A DNA stretch of 64,000 nt from Chitinimonas taiwanensis DSM 18899 (lineage in GTDB: Bacteria > Pseudomonadota > Gammaproteobacteria > Burkholderiales > Chitinimonadaceae). Below are positions 34,906 through 45,043 of the stretch, piece by piece. How positions within the stretch are numbered: the stretch's first letter is position 1; every line of letters begins with the position of its first letter. The stretch spans positions 1 through 64,000 of the forward strand of contig NZ_FPKR01000017.1 of NCBI RefSeq assembly GCF_900119825.1, read 5' to 3'. The position numbers and the translations under genes are program-made. The notes below the pieces were generated by a model. That model ran no database searches, was not told the origin of the DNA, and worked only from the letters and a program-made list of their open reading frames with translations.

Positions 34906-36612
34906 ATGCCCAGCCGTATCGCCCTCTCGCTCGCGCTTTGCCTTGCCGCCATCAGCAGCCAGGCCGCCGACCGCATCACCGACCAGCCCTTCGCCACCCG
35001 TTCCGAAGTGATCGCCCCCAAGGCCATGGCCGCCACCAGCCAGCCTTTGGCCACCCAGATCGCGCTCGATATCCTGCGCCAGGGTGGCACAGCGGTGGAT
35101 GCGGCGATTGCGGCGAATGCCGCCCTCGGTTTGATGGAGCCGGTCGGTTCAGGCATCGGTGGCGATCTGTTCGCCCTGGTCTGGGATGCCAAGACCCAGC
35201 AACTGTATGGCCTGAATGCCAGCGGACGTTCACCGCGCAGCCTGAGCCTCGCCACCTTGAAGGCCGAGCTGGCCAAGCAGCAGCTGAACGAGATCCCGCC
35301 CTTCGGCCCGCTGCCGGTCAGCGTGCCCGGTGCGGTAGATGGCTGGTTTGAACTGCACCAGCGCTTTGGCAAATTGACTATGGGCAAGATTCTCGCACCC
35401 AGCATTGCCTACGCGCGCGACGGCTTTCCGGTCAGCGAGGTGATCAGCTTTTACTGGCAGCGCAATGTGCGTTCACTGCTCAAATACCCAGGCATACGCG
35501 AGCAGTTCACCCGCGATGGCGTGGGCCCCGCCAAGGGTCAGCTGTGGACCAATCCGAACCTGGCGCGCACCTATGAAGCACTGGCCAAGGGCGGGCGCGA
35601 TGTCTTCTACCGCGGCGAGATCGCGCGCAAGATTGCCGCCTATATGGCGCGCCATGGTGGCTATCTAAGTTACGAGGATCTGGCCGCGCACAAGAGCGAA
35701 TGGGTTAGCCCGCTCAAGGTCAATTACCGTGGTTACGATGTGTGGGAACTGCCGCCGAACAGCCAGGGCATGGCCGCGCTGCAGGCGCTCAATATCCTCG
35801 AAGGCTTCGACCTGAAGGGCGCCGGCTTTGGCAGCCCGCAGCATGTGCACTGGTTCGTGGAAGCCACCAAGCTGGCCTTCGCCGACCGCGCCAAGTTCTA
35901 CGCCGACCCGGATTTCTTCCAGGCCCCGATCACCACCCTGCTCAGCGACGAGTACGCAGCCGAGCGGCGCAAGCTGATCGGCACCGAGCGTGCCCTGCAG
36001 AAGGTGGAGGCCGGCAATATCGCCCTGAAGACCAGCGACACCATTTACCTAACCACCGCCGATGCGCAAGGCAATATGGTCTCGCTGATCCAGAGCAATT
36101 ACCGCGGCATGGGCAGCGGCATGGCGCCCGAGGACCTCGGCTTCATCCTGCAGGACCGCGGCCAGCTATTTGCGCTAGAAGACGGCCACGCCAATGTCTA
36201 TGCACCGGGCAAGCGCCCGTTCCAGACCATCATCCCGGCCTTTATCAGCAAGGATGGCAAGCCCTGGGTCAGTTTCGGGGTGATGGGTGGCGATATGCAG
36301 CCGCAAGGCCATGTGCAGATCGTGCTGAACCTGATCGACTTCGGCATGAATCTGCAGGAAGCTGGCGACGCGCCACGTATTTACTGGGACAGCCCGCAGC
36401 AACCGACTGGCGGCACCCTGCTGGACGGCGGCACGGTGGCGCTGGAAACCGGCTTTCCTTACCGCACCATCCAGCAGCTTTTGCAGATGCGCCACACGGT
36501 CAAGTACGACCTCGGTGGCTATGGCGGCTACCAGGCCATCATGCGCCTGCCCAATGGCACCTGGGCCGGGGCGAGCGAATCGCGCAAGGACGGCCAGGCG
36601 GCAGGTTTCTGA
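34906..36612 (+). CDS. ggt: gamma-glutamyltransferase (glutathione hydrolase)
   Basis: The 568-residue periplasmic enzyme cleaves gamma-glutamyl bonds of glutathione. It has a signal peptide (MPSRIALSLALCLAAISSQA), then ATSQPLATQIALDILRQGGTAVDAAIAANAALGLMEPVGSGIGGD, typical of the large subunit. The self-cleavage region SDTIYLTTADAQGNMVSLIQSNYRGMGSGM supplies the N-terminal nucleophile Thr of the small subunit. The ATG at 34906 follows GGAGA and fits the signal peptide; upstream in-frame ATGs would bury it. Confidence 0.93.
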   Translation: MPSRIALSLALCLAAISSQAADRITDQPFATRSEVIAPKAMAATSQPLATQIALDILRQGGTAVDAAIAANAALGLMEPVGSGIGGDLFALVWDAKTQQLYGLNASGRSPRSLSLATLKAELAKQQLNEIPPFGPLPVSVPGAVDGWFELHQRFGKLTMGKILAPSIAYARDGFPVSEVISFYWQRNVRSLLKYPGIREQFTRDGVGPAKGQLWTNPNLARTYEALAKGGRDVFYRGEIARKIAAYMARHGGYLSYEDLAAHKSEWVSPLKVNYRGYDVWELPPNSQGMAALQALNILEGFDLKGAGFGSPQHVHWFVEATKLAFADRAKFYADPDFFQAPITTLLSDEYAAERRKLIGTERALQKVEAGNIALKTSDTIYLTTADAQGNMVSLIQSNYRGMGSGMAPEDLGFILQDRGQLFALEDGHANVYAPGKRPFQTIIPAFISKDGKPWVSFGVMGGDMQPQGHVQIVLNLIDFGMNLQEAGDAPRIYWDSPQQPTGGTLLDGGTVALETGFPYRTIQQLLQMRHTVKYDLGGYGGYQAIMRLPNGTWAGASESRKDGQAAGF

Positions 36613-36695
36613 ACGCGGACGTCGCCGGTCGGCAAGCTGCGTGCCGGCCGCTCACGTAGAATCCGCGCTCCGCTTCTTTCGCCGCTCGCTGGGGT

Positions 36696-37562
36696 GTGTT
36701 CGTGAACGTCAATGTCTTGCTCCTGCTCCTGGTCACCGTTGTCTGGGGCACTACCTTCCCGCTGCTCAAGTCGGCCTCCAGCACCTTAAGCGGCCTCGAG
36801 ATCACCGCCCTGCGCTTTGCGGTAGCCGGCATCGCCATGCTGCCCTTTGCACTGAAGGCCACGCGTGCGACCTGGCGTGATGGCGCCGTGCTTGGCGCGC
36901 TGGCGCTATTGTCCTATGTCGCACAGGCGGTCGGGCTCGAATACATCTCCTCGAACCGCTCCGCCTTTCTGACCAGCTTGAATGTGCTGATGGTGCCCTT
37001 CCTTGGCCTCCTGTTCGGCGGACGCCTCTCGGCGCTGATGGTTGGCGCGGCCACGCTGGCCTGTGCCGGTATCGGCCTGATGTCCTGGGATGGCGGCGCC
37101 CATCTGCTCGGCGATGCGATCACCATCGCCTGCGCGCTGGCTTATGCGCTGTATGTGATCGTGCTCTCGCAACGAGCCGGCCGCCACGAGGCGCGCCAGC
37201 TGGCTGCCACCCAGATCGTGCTGATGGCGCTGTTTGCCCTGCTGTGGATGCTGGTGGCCGATGCGCGCAACGACAGCCTGGCCAGCCTGGGTACGCGCGC
37301 CCTGCCCCATCTGGATACCGTGCTCTATCTGGGCCTGGTGGCGAGCGCTGGCATGCTGTTCCTGCAGGCCGTCGCGCAGCGCCATGTGTCGGCCGACAAG
37401 GCCGCCATCATCTATGCGATGGAGCCGGTATTCGCCGCCCTGTTCGGCTGGCTGTGGCTGGCGGAAATCCTCACCCTGCAGGCGGCCATCGGTGGCGCGC
37501 TGGTGGTGCTGGCGGTCATCCTCAGCGAGCTTAAACCGGCTGTCGCACAAAGCACCGGCTAG
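36696..37562 (+). CDS. EamA-family (DMT) transporter
   Basis: The 288-residue protein has ten hydrophobic segments in two EamA repeats. Marks are VVWGTTFPLLKSASSTLSGLEITALRFAVAG near the start and DKAAIIYAMEPVFAALFGWLWLAEILTLQAAIGGALVVLAVIL at the end of repeat 2. Members export amino acids or metabolites; the substrate is unknown. GTG starts at 36696 or 36702 are both possible. Confidence 0.9.
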   Translation: MFVNVNVLLLLLVTVVWGTTFPLLKSASSTLSGLEITALRFAVAGIAMLPFALKATRATWRDGAVLGALALLSYVAQAVGLEYISSNRSAFLTSLNVLMVPFLGLLFGGRLSALMVGAATLACAGIGLMSWDGGAHLLGDAITIACALAYALYVIVLSQRAGRHEARQLAATQIVLMALFALLWMLVADARNDSLASLGTRALPHLDTVLYLGLVASAGMLFLQAVAQRHVSADKAAIIYAMEPVFAALFGWLWLAEILTLQAAIGGALVVLAVILSELKPAVAQSTG

Positions 37563-37632
37563 TCGGCAGTGGATGGCGCCGCGGCAAAGCGCCAGCTATG
37601 ACGACAGTATCGTCTGCCGTCGGATAGCCATC

Positions 37633-38814
37633 ATGCAGCGCGCCCTGCTTGACCGCCTGAAACCCCTGTTGGCGCTGTGTTTACTGGCCGGCTTGTGCGC
37701 CTGCGCGAGCCAGTCCGGGCCTAGCCGGCAAGCGCTGGCCGACCTGCTGCAGGACAGCGCCTTCCGTCCCGCCAGCGTCCCCAGCGCCAATGAGATCTTC
37801 GCGGCCGACGCCCATATGCAGCGTTTCCTCAGCGAACAGGTGCGCCCCGGCATCCGCCATCTGGGCGCCAGCCGCGCGCTGATCGAAGGGCTGCGGCGCG
37901 GCAGCGGCGTACGCATCGACTACGACGCGAGCGAAACCCGTAGCGCAGCCGATACGCTGCGCCAGGGCGCCGGCAACTGCCTGTCCCTGGTACTGATGAC
38001 CGCGGCGCTGGCCAAGCAGCTGAACCTGCCAGTCAGCTACCAGGAAGTGAGTCTGAGCAATGCCTGGAGCCGCAACCGCGATACCTATATCCGCCTCGGC
38101 CACGTCAATATCACCATCGGCTACCGCGATCTGCACGGCACGGCGCGCTATGTGAGCGACCCGGCCTGGACCATCGACTTCCTGCCAGCCACCAATCGGC
38201 AGCAGCGCGTGAGCACCGAGATAACCGAGGCACGTGTGCTGGCCATGTTCCTGAACAACCGCGCCGCCGAACTCATGCAGGCCGGCGAGCTGGATGCGGC
38301 CTACTGGCATGCGCGCAGCGCGGTGCTGACCGACACGGCCTTCCTCGGCGCCCTGAACACCCTGGGCATCATCTACCACCGCCATGGTCAGCAGGCAGCG
38401 GCCGAGCAGGTATTCCGCAGCCTCGTGGCCCAGCCGGGCGACCAGGCGCTCGCGCTGTCCAATCTGGTTCTGGTGCTCGACGCCCAGGGCAAGACCGAGC
38501 AGGCCCGCGCGGCCGAGGCCCAGCTGGCCAGGCTGGATACCGAAAAGCCCTTCCGCGATCTGCTGCTGGGCCTGGCCGCACTCGAGCAAGGCCAGTACGC
38601 GCTGGCCCTGCGCCATTTCGAACGCGAGTTACGCCGCGACCCCGACTACCACGAGACCCATTTCGGCCTGGCCGTCGCCCACTACCAGCTCGGCAATCTG
38701 GCCGCGGCCGAACGCCATCTGCGCCAGGCGCAAGGCAGCGCCGAGACCAGCCAGGACCGCATACGCTATGCCGCCAAGCTGGGCCGCCTGCACGAACAGC
38801 AGGCGGGTGGCTAA
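37633..38814 (+). CDS. TPR lipoprotein with transglutaminase-like cysteine-peptidase domain
   Basis: The 393-residue protein starts with a lipoprotein signal (LLALCLLAGLCACASQ; the lipidated Cys is residue 22 or 24). About residues 30-215 look like a transglutaminase-like domain, with the nucleophile in GAGNCLSLVLMTAALAKQLNLPVSYQEV, a His in IRLGHVNITIGYRD and Asp in RYVSDPAW. The C-terminal half (about 215-390) is TPR repeats (NTLGIIYHRHGQQAAAEQVFRSLV, LALEQGQYALALRHFERELRRDPDYHETHFGLAVAHYQLGNLAAAERHL). A terminator follows. Function unknown; possible periplasmic protein processing. Confidence 0.85.
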   Translation: MQRALLDRLKPLLALCLLAGLCACASQSGPSRQALADLLQDSAFRPASVPSANEIFAADAHMQRFLSEQVRPGIRHLGASRALIEGLRRGSGVRIDYDASETRSAADTLRQGAGNCLSLVLMTAALAKQLNLPVSYQEVSLSNAWSRNRDTYIRLGHVNITIGYRDLHGTARYVSDPAWTIDFLPATNRQQRVSTEITEARVLAMFLNNRAAELMQAGELDAAYWHARSAVLTDTAFLGALNTLGIIYHRHGQQAAAEQVFRSLVAQPGDQALALSNLVLVLDAQGKTEQARAAEAQLARLDTEKPFRDLLLGLAALEQGQYALALRHFERELRRDPDYHETHFGLAVAHYQLGNLAAAERHLRQAQGSAETSQDRIRYAAKLGRLHEQQAGG

Positions 38815-38828
38815 GCCTAGGCAGCAGC

Positions 38829-38858
38829 AAAAAGGGCAGCCCAGAGGCTGCCCTTTTC
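38829..38858. terminator. bidirectional terminator
   Basis: AAAAGGGCAGCC (38830-38841) pairs with GGCTGCCCTTTT (38846-38857) over a CAGA loop, between the convergent TPR lipoprotein and scoB genes. Confidence 0.9.
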
Positions 38859-38874
38859 TGAGGCGACGACGTGT

Positions 38875-39528
38875 TCAAGCCAGCTGGGAAAAATCCAGCG
38901 CCACCGCGGTGGCTTCGGCAATCTGGGCCTCGCTCACGCCCGGAGCCAGCTCCTTCACCACCAGGCCCTGCGGCCCCACTTCCAGCACACCCAGATCGGT
39001 GATGATCAGATTGACCACGCCAAGACCGGTCAAGGGCAGCGTGCACTGCGGCAGGATCTTGGCATCGACGCTGCCGTCCTTCTTTTTCGCTACATGCTCC
39101 ATCAGCACGATCACGCGGCCCACGCCCGCCACCAGGTCCATGGCACCACCCATGCCCTTCACCATCTTGCCCGGAATCATCCAGTTGGCCAGATCGCCCT
39201 TCTCACTAACCTGCATGGCGCCGAGGATGGCCAGGTTGATCTTGCCGCCCCGTATCATGCCGAAGCTGTCGGCCGAGCTGAAAATGGCCGAGCCGGGCAA
39301 GGCGGTAATCGTCTGCTTGCCGGCATTGATCATGTCCGGATCGACCTCGTCCTCGCTCGGAAAAGGGCCGATACCCAGCAGGCCGTTTTCCGACTGCAGC
39401 CACACCTCTATGCCGGGCGGCACATGGTTAGCCACCAGGGTGGGCAGGCCAATCCCGAGGTTCACATAAAAGCCGTCGCGCAATTCCTTGGCCGCGCGGG
39501 CAGCCATCTCATCTCTATTCCAAGCCAT
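38875..39528 (-). CDS. scoB: succinyl-CoA:3-ketoacid-CoA transferase, subunit B
   Basis: The 217-residue beta subunit has the catalytic glutamate in [31 protein letters not shown] and [17 protein letters not shown]. With subunit A it moves CoA from succinyl-CoA to acetoacetate. The ATG at 39528 ([16 protein letters not shown]) follows GGAG. It lies 106 bp downstream of scoA and ends the ketone-body operon. Confidence 0.94.
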   Translation of the reverse strand: MAWNRDEMAARAAKELRDGFYVNLGIGLPTLVANHVPPGIEVWLQSENGLLGIGPFPSEDEVDPDMINAGKQTITALPGSAIFSSADSFGMIRGGKINLAILGAMQVSEKGDLANWMIPGKMVKGMGGAMDLVAGVGRVIVLMEHVAKKKDGSVDAKILPQCTLPLTGLGVVNLIITDLGVLEVGPQGLVVKELAPGVSEAQIAEATAVALDFSQLA

Positions 39529-39634
39529 TGCTCTCACTCCATGATCTACACACCGGCGCGTGCGAAGCGGCCCAAACAGCCCATCCTCATCCGCGCCGCA
39601 AGGCCACCTTCTCCTCACAGGAGAAGGCCTGCGA

Positions 39635-40342
39635 CTAAGCGTTCGGGTTTTCTTTCGTGGTGCGCTTCTCGATGCGTTTTTCAGGGTGCGGATTGAGCAC
39701 GATGCGCTGCACATAGATGCCTGGGGTGTGGATCTCATCGGGGTCGAAGCTGCCGGTTTCGACGATCTCCTCCACCTCCACCACGGTAACCTTACCGGCC
39801 ATGGCCACATTCGGATTGAAGTTGCGTGCGGTGCGCCGGTAGATCAGGTTGCCGGCCTTGTCGGCCTTCCAGGCCTTGACCAGCGAGATATCGGCGGTCA
39901 GCGCGTGTTCAAGCACATACATGCGCCCATTGATCTCGCGCGTCTCCTTGCCCTCGGCCACCACAGTGCCGTAGCCGGTAGCGGTGAAGAAGGCCGGAAT
40001 GCCGCAGCCGCCGGCGCGCAGCTTTTCCGCCAGCGTACCCTGCGGGGTGAACTCGAGCTCGAGTTCGCCAGCTAGGTACTGGCGCTCGAACTCCTTGTTC
40101 TCGCCCACATAGGACGACACCATCTTGCGGATCTGGCGCGTCTCCAACAGCTGGCCAAGGCCAAAGCCATCCACACCGGCGTTATTGGAGATGGCAGTCA
40201 GATTGCGCTTGCCGCTGTCGCGCAGCGCGGCAATCAGCGCCTCGGGGATGCCGCATAGGCCGAAGCCGCCCACGGCAATGGTCTGGCCATCGGCGACCAG
40301 ATCGGCAAGCGCCGCGGCAGCGCTGGGGTAGAGCTTATTCAT
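39635..40342 (-). CDS. scoA: succinyl-CoA:3-ketoacid-CoA transferase, subunit A
   Basis: The 235-residue alpha subunit shows [63 protein letters not shown] and [23 protein letters not shown] lies seven bases before the ATG at 40342. It is 47 bp downstream of the hydroxybutyrate dehydrogenase gene. Confidence 0.95.
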   Translation of the reverse strand: MNKLYPSAAAALADLVADGQTIAVGGFGLCGIPEALIAALRDSGKRNLTAISNNAGVDGFGLGQLLETRQIRKMVSSYVGENKEFERQYLAGELELEFTPQGTLAEKLRAGGCGIPAFFTATGYGTVVAEGKETREINGRMYVLEHALTADISLVKAWKADKAGNLIYRRTARNFNPNVAMAGKVTVVEVEEIVETGSFDPDEIHTPGIYVQRIVLNPHPEKRIEKRTTKENPNA

Positions 40343-40389
40343 GGCATTTCCTGTCTTGATACAAAACTGAGCACCGGCGGCCGGTGTGT

Positions 40390-41166
40390 CTATTGCGCCA
40401 CCCAGCCACCATCCATATTCCAGGCCGCGCCCCGAATCTGGCTGGCCGCCTCGCTGCACAGAAACACCGCCAGCTGACCGAGCTGCTGCGGGGTGACGAA
40501 CTCGTGCGAGGGCTGCTTCTCGGCCAGCAGCTCGCGCTGGGCCTCGAGCAGGCTGCAGCCTTCCGCGGCGGCACGCGCGGCGATCTGCGCCTCGACCAAG
40601 GGCGTGCGCACCCAGCCCGGGCAGATCGCATTGCAGGTCACCCCGGTTTCCGCCAGCTCCAGCGCGCTTACCTTGGTCAGCCCGACCAGGCCATGCTTGG
40701 CCGCCACATAGGCCGACTTCTGGCGCGACGCCACCAGGCCGTGTACCGAGGCGATATTGATGATGCGCCCCCAGTTGCGCGCCCGCATGGCCGGAATGGC
40801 CAGCCGGCTGGTGTGAAAACTGGCGGACAGATTGATGGCAATCACCGCGTCCCAGCGCTCGGGCGGGAAGTCCTCCACATTCGCCACATGCTGGATGCCG
40901 GCGTTATTGACCAGGATGTCCACGGCGCCAAAGGTCTGCGCGGCAAAAGCCATCAGCGCGGCGATGTCGTCCGGCTTGCTCATATCGGCCGGGTGATAGG
41001 CGACGCGCACGCCGAGCGCCTCGATCTGTGCACTGGCCGCCTGGGCGTCGCCAAAGCCATTCAGCACGATGTCGGCGCCCTGTGCGGCCAGTTCCAGCGC
41101 AATGCCGAGTCCAATGCCGCTGGTGGAGCCGGTGACCAGCGCGGTCTTGCCCTTCAGGGTCTGCAT
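40390..41166 (-). CDS. bdhA: 3-hydroxybutyrate dehydrogenase (SDR family)
   Basis: The 258-residue short-chain dehydrogenase has [20 protein letters not shown] (NAD-binding), [24 protein letters not shown] (characteristic of D-beta-hydroxybutyrate dehydrogenases), the Ser-Tyr-Lys catalytic set in [25 protein letters not shown], and [14 protein letters not shown]. It oxidises 3-hydroxybutyrate to acetoacetate, the substrate of ScoAB, consistent with use of PHB or exogenous ketone bodies. GGAGGA precedes the ATG at 41166. Confidence 0.95.
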   Translation of the reverse strand: MQTLKGKTALVTGSTSGIGLGIALELAAQGADIVLNGFGDAQAASAQIEALGVRVAYHPADMSKPDDIAALMAFAAQTFGAVDILVNNAGIQHVANVEDFPPERWDAVIAINLSASFHTSRLAIPAMRARNWGRIINIASVHGLVASRQKSAYVAAKHGLVGLTKVSALELAETGVTCNAICPGWVRTPLVEAQIAARAAAEGCSLLEAQRELLAEKQPSHEFVTPQQLGQLAVFLCSEAASQIRGAAWNMDGGWVAQ

Positions 41167-41712
41167 GTCAATCCTCCGTCCGCTGCGCGGCGCAGCGTGT
41201 TGTGGGAGTACGCGCACGCCGTCCGGCGCCAGTAGGCAGCCGTGGACGTGCACACATCATGGCCAAGCGTATAGGGTCAATCCTAGATGCCACTGCGCGC
41301 GCTCGCCGGCACGGGACCTGATGTCCAGTCCGCGGCCGCACAGGGGCTTACCACGATTGTCTCCAGTATCGGTTCGGCCGCTTCGAAGGGCGACCGACCA
41401 GCTCTCGGGGGAGCCGGGGCGCATTCAGCAGCAAGCGTGCCACGCGGACTCAGACCAGAAAAAATCCATACAAAACAAGCGGCTTCCGCCACACCGGCAC
41501 AGCAGCGTACGGCAAGGGGCACGCGCGGCGCGCGCAGCTGTCCGCAGCGGCGGACAAGGCCCGCCCCCGCACCAGCGAGCTCTGTATTGCGGCCCGGAAT
41601 GCATGCACGTGCCTGCTCGCCTGGCCAATCAAGGCGCCGCAAAGGCCTGGTCAAGCATCGCGGCGCGAGCGTATCTTGCCCAGCTTCGCTATCCTGCGTT
41701 TTTCGCTTCTTG
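41167..41712. other. non-coding stretch between bdhA and ptrB
   Basis: These 546 bases lie between divergent genes and must hold both promoters. Open frames cross it on both strands because of the high GC content, but none has recognisable protein character or a start context. I see no RNA gene or repeat. Confidence 0.4.
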
Positions 41713-43815
41713 ATGAAACTGTTCACCATGGCCGCCGCCACGCTGCTTTCCCTGTCCGCCGCCGCGCTCGATGCGCCCGTCGCCCCCATCCAGCCCAAGA
41801 CCCTGCGCCTGCATGGCGACACGCGTGTCGACAACTACTTCTGGCTGCGCGAGAAGGACAAGCCGGAGACACTCGCCTATCTACAGGCGGAAAACGCCCA
41901 TGCCGAGGCGCTGACGCGCGCCAGCAAGCCGCTGGAGGAACGCCTGTTCCAGGAGATGAAGGCGCGCATCAAGGAAGATGACAGCTCGGTGCCCTATCGG
42001 CTCGATGGCTTTTACTACTACTCGCGCTTCGAAGCCGGCAAGCAGTACCCGCTGCTGTGCCGCAAGCCTATCCAGGCCGATGGCAGTTGGCAGAACGCGC
42101 CAGAACAAATATTGCTGGACGTGAATTCGCTCGCGCAGGGCAAGTCGTTTATGGAGGTGGGCGAGTTCGAGGTCAGCCCGGATGGGCAGTGGCTGGCCTT
42201 CACTACCGACAGCACCGGCTTTCGCCAATACCGGCTGCAGATCAAGGACCTGCGCAGTGGCAAGCTGCTGCCCTTCAAGCGCGAGCGGGTCACCTCGGTA
42301 GCCTGGGCGCTCGATAACCGTACGCTGTTCTATTCCACCGAGGACAAGCAGACCAAGCGCAGCAACCAACTGTGGCGCCACCAGCTGGGCGATAAACAGG
42401 ACCAGCTCGTGCACGAGGAAAAGGACGAGCGCTTTGGTCTGGATGTCTACCTGACCCGCAGCAATGGCTATCTGATCGAACAGGTGAGCAGCCACACCAG
42501 CAGCGAGATCCGCTATCTGAAGGCTGATGCGCCCAAGGGGCGCTGGCGCGTGCTAGCCAAGCGGCGCGCCAATATCGAATACAACGTCGATCACCGCGAC
42601 GATGCGTTCTATATCCGCATCAACGACACCGGGCGCAATTTCCGCCTGGTGAAGGCACCAGTCAGCCAGCCCGGGCGTGAACACTGGCAGGAAGTGCTGG
42701 CCGAACGCGCGGACGTGATGCTGGAAGGCATCGACCTGTTCAAGCACTTTCTGGTGCGCCATGAACGCCAGAACGGCCTGAACCAGCTGGTGATCACCGA
42801 TCTACGCAGCGACAGCAGCCATGCGATGGCCTTCGACGAGCCGGCTTACAGCCTAGGTGTCGAGGCGAATGCCGAGTGGGACAGCCAGGTATACCGCTAT
42901 AGCTACGAGTCGATGAGCACGCCGAGCACGGTGTACGACTACGATATGGCCAGCCGCCAGCAGACCCTGCTCAAGCGCCGCCCGGTGCTGGGCGATTTCG
43001 ACCCGGCCAATTATGTCAGCGAGCGCATCTGGGCCACGGCGCCCGATGGCGTGCAGGTGCCGATCTCGCTCGTCTACCGCAAGGGCACGCCGCGCGATGG
43101 CAGCGCGCCGCTATGGCTCGATGCCTATGGCGCCTACGGCATTCCCAGCGATGTATATTTCTCCTCTGCGCGGCTCTCGCTGCTCGACCGCGGCATCATC
43201 GTGGCCGAGGCGCATATCCGCGGCGGTGGCGACCTGGGCAAGGCCTGGCACGACGCGGGCAAGATGGCGCAGAAGATGAATACCTTCACCGACTTCATCG
43301 CCTGTGCCGAGCACCTGATCGCCACCCAGTACACACGCGCCGACCGCCTGGTCATCGAGGGTGGCAGCGCCGGCGGCCTCTTGATGGGCGCGGTCAGCAA
43401 TCTGCGTCCCGACCTGTTCAAGGTGGTGGTCTCGCACGTGCCCTTTGTGGATGTGCTGAGCACCATGCTGGACGCCAGCCTGCCGCTGACGGTGGGCGAG
43501 TACGAGGAGTGGGGCAATCCGAACAAGCGCAGTGAATACGGCTGGATGCGTGCCTATTCGCCCTACGACAATCTGCGCGCCCAGGCCTACCCGACCATGC
43601 TGGTGAAGACCTCGCTGCACGACAGCCAGGTCATGTACTGGGAGCCGGCCAAATACGTGGCCAAGCTGCGCACGCTGAAGACCGACAGTAATCCGCTCTT
43701 GCTGGTCACCAATATGGGCGCCGGCCACGGCGGGGCGAGCGGGCGTTTCGACCGCCTGCAGGAAGTGGCTTTCGATTTTGCCTTCGTGCTTAACCAGCTC
43801 GGCATTACGCGCTAA
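41713..43815 (+). CDS. ptrB: oligopeptidase B (prolyl oligopeptidase family S9A)
   Basis: The 700-residue serine peptidase has a signal-peptide-like N-terminus (MKLFTMAAATLLSLSAAAL), a beta-propeller (about 60-420) and an alpha/beta hydrolase domain. Marks are DNYFWLREKDKPETLAYLQAENA, the nucleophile GGSAGGLLMG, GGGDLGKAWHDAGKMAQKMNTF and the catalytic His in NMGAGHGGASGRF. It cuts after Arg/Lys in small peptides. A signal peptide suggests a periplasmic form, unlike the cytosolic E. coli enzyme. The ATG at 41713 fits the signal peptide. A terminator follows. Confidence 0.92.
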   Translation: MKLFTMAAATLLSLSAAALDAPVAPIQPKTLRLHGDTRVDNYFWLREKDKPETLAYLQAENAHAEALTRASKPLEERLFQEMKARIKEDDSSVPYRLDGFYYYSRFEAGKQYPLLCRKPIQADGSWQNAPEQILLDVNSLAQGKSFMEVGEFEVSPDGQWLAFTTDSTGFRQYRLQIKDLRSGKLLPFKRERVTSVAWALDNRTLFYSTEDKQTKRSNQLWRHQLGDKQDQLVHEEKDERFGLDVYLTRSNGYLIEQVSSHTSSEIRYLKADAPKGRWRVLAKRRANIEYNVDHRDDAFYIRINDTGRNFRLVKAPVSQPGREHWQEVLAERADVMLEGIDLFKHFLVRHERQNGLNQLVITDLRSDSSHAMAFDEPAYSLGVEANAEWDSQVYRYSYESMSTPSTVYDYDMASRQQTLLKRRPVLGDFDPANYVSERIWATAPDGVQVPISLVYRKGTPRDGSAPLWLDAYGAYGIPSDVYFSSARLSLLDRGIIVAEAHIRGGGDLGKAWHDAGKMAQKMNTFTDFIACAEHLIATQYTRADRLVIEGGSAGGLLMGAVSNLRPDLFKVVVSHVPFVDVLSTMLDASLPLTVGEYEEWGNPNKRSEYGWMRAYSPYDNLRAQAYPTMLVKTSLHDSQVMYWEPAKYVAKLRTLKTDSNPLLLVTNMGAGHGGASGRFDRLQEVAFDFAFVLNQLGITR

Positions 43816-43833
43816 TCCACGCATAGCCGACAC

Positions 43834-43859
43834 AGGGCGACCCTTGGGTCGCCCTTTTT
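43834..43859 (+). terminator. Rho-independent terminator after ptrB
   Basis: AGGGCGACCC and GGGTCGCCCT form a 10-bp stem with a TT loop, followed by TTTTC. Confidence 0.88.
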
Positions 43860-43974
43860 CATGCCGGCCATCCGAAGTAGCGAACTTTCTCCGCCCGGCG
43901 GTCAGCCACACGGGGCCGACTTGGCTACAAAGCCAGCATGGCCCGCCCTCCCAGGCGCGGGCAGGAGCCCCGCC

Positions 43975-44979
43975 ATGCCGCAATACCTGATCTCGATGCG
44001 CGCCATCGACCGCAAGACGCGCCGCTTTATCGCCGAACCGGGCGAGGCGCTGTATCTGGAAGTACCCGATGGTCAGCTGCCCGACCCCAGCCACAAGCTA
44101 CCCACGGCACGCTGGCTGACCCGCGTGCGTGATCTGGCCGATGGGCAGGCTGACGGGGTGATGTCGGATGGCGGCGATATCCTGGTGTTCATCCATGGCT
44201 ATAACAACTCGCACGATGAAATCATGCAGCGCCATCGCCTACTGCAGCTGCAGCTCAAGGCAGCCGGTTGGCAGGGCATCGTGCTGTCCTTCGACTGGCC
44301 GTGCGAAAACCAGCTGCTCAATTACTGGGAAGACCGCTCGGATGCGGTGGCCACCGCCAAGGTACTGATCGAGGATGGCCTACGCCTGCTGGGCGAAGTG
44401 GCCGGGCGCGAATGCCAGACCAATATCCATCTGCTCGGCCATTCGACCGGCGCCTTCGTGATCATGAAGGCCTTCGAGAAGGCCACCGACTACCGCGAGC
44501 TCTACCAGAGCAACTGGCGCATCGGCCAGGTGGCGTTTATCGGCGGCGATGTATCGGCCGCCAGCCTTGACGCCGACTCGGCCTGGAGCCGCAATCTGTT
44601 CGAACGCATCATGCGCCTGACTAATTACCAGAATGCCTACGATATGGTGCTCGGCGTCTCCAATGCCAAACGTCTAGGCGCCGCCCCGCGCGCCGGGCGC
44701 GTGGGCCTCAGCAACCGCGCGCATGCCAAGGCCATCAATGTCGATTGCAGCGATTACTTCCGCAACCTCGACCCGGACAAGCAGCAGGACAAGGTGGGCT
44801 GGTGGCCGCACTCCTGGCATATCGGCAACCCGGTGTTTGCGCTCGACCTGGCCATGACGCTGGAAGGCCGCTACGACCGCCACTACCTGCCCACGCGCGA
44901 GCAGGTCAATGGCGAGCTGCGCCTCAAACCGGGCGAGCGCCCCAAGTTCGAGCGCAAATGGCTGAAGCGCGACCGCTGA
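43975..44979 (+). CDS. alpha/beta hydrolase (DUF900-like)
   Basis: The 334-residue protein contains DILVFIHGYNNSHDEIMQRHRLLQLQL (oxyanion region HGYN), VLSFDWPCENQLLNYWEDRSDA and the nucleophile in NIHLLGHSTGAFVIMKAF, the pattern of DUF900/esterase-like alpha/beta hydrolases. No signal peptide is seen. AGGAG lies seven bases before the ATG. Substrate unknown. Confidence 0.85.
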   Translation: MPQYLISMRAIDRKTRRFIAEPGEALYLEVPDGQLPDPSHKLPTARWLTRVRDLADGQADGVMSDGGDILVFIHGYNNSHDEIMQRHRLLQLQLKAAGWQGIVLSFDWPCENQLLNYWEDRSDAVATAKVLIEDGLRLLGEVAGRECQTNIHLLGHSTGAFVIMKAFEKATDYRELYQSNWRIGQVAFIGGDVSAASLDADSAWSRNLFERIMRLTNYQNAYDMVLGVSNAKRLGAAPRAGRVGLSNRAHAKAINVDCSDYFRNLDPDKQQDKVGWWPHSWHIGNPVFALDLAMTLEGRYDRHYLPTREQVNGELRLKPGERPKFERKWLKRDR

Positions 44980-45043
44980 GCCAGCTGGCCGGTGTATATA
45001 AGCGTTTCCACATGCGGTAATCTGACGGACAAGCCCGTACCGG

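Noticed and set aside
38875-39810. Longer scoB starting at 39810
   Set aside because: The extra 94 codons overlap the scoA coding end and do not resemble the family; the ATG at 39528 has a ribosome-binding site.
41287-41712. N-terminal extension of oligopeptidase B
   Set aside because: The open frame continues upstream, but the signal peptide and family N-terminus fit the ATG at 41713, and the extension has no protein-like character.
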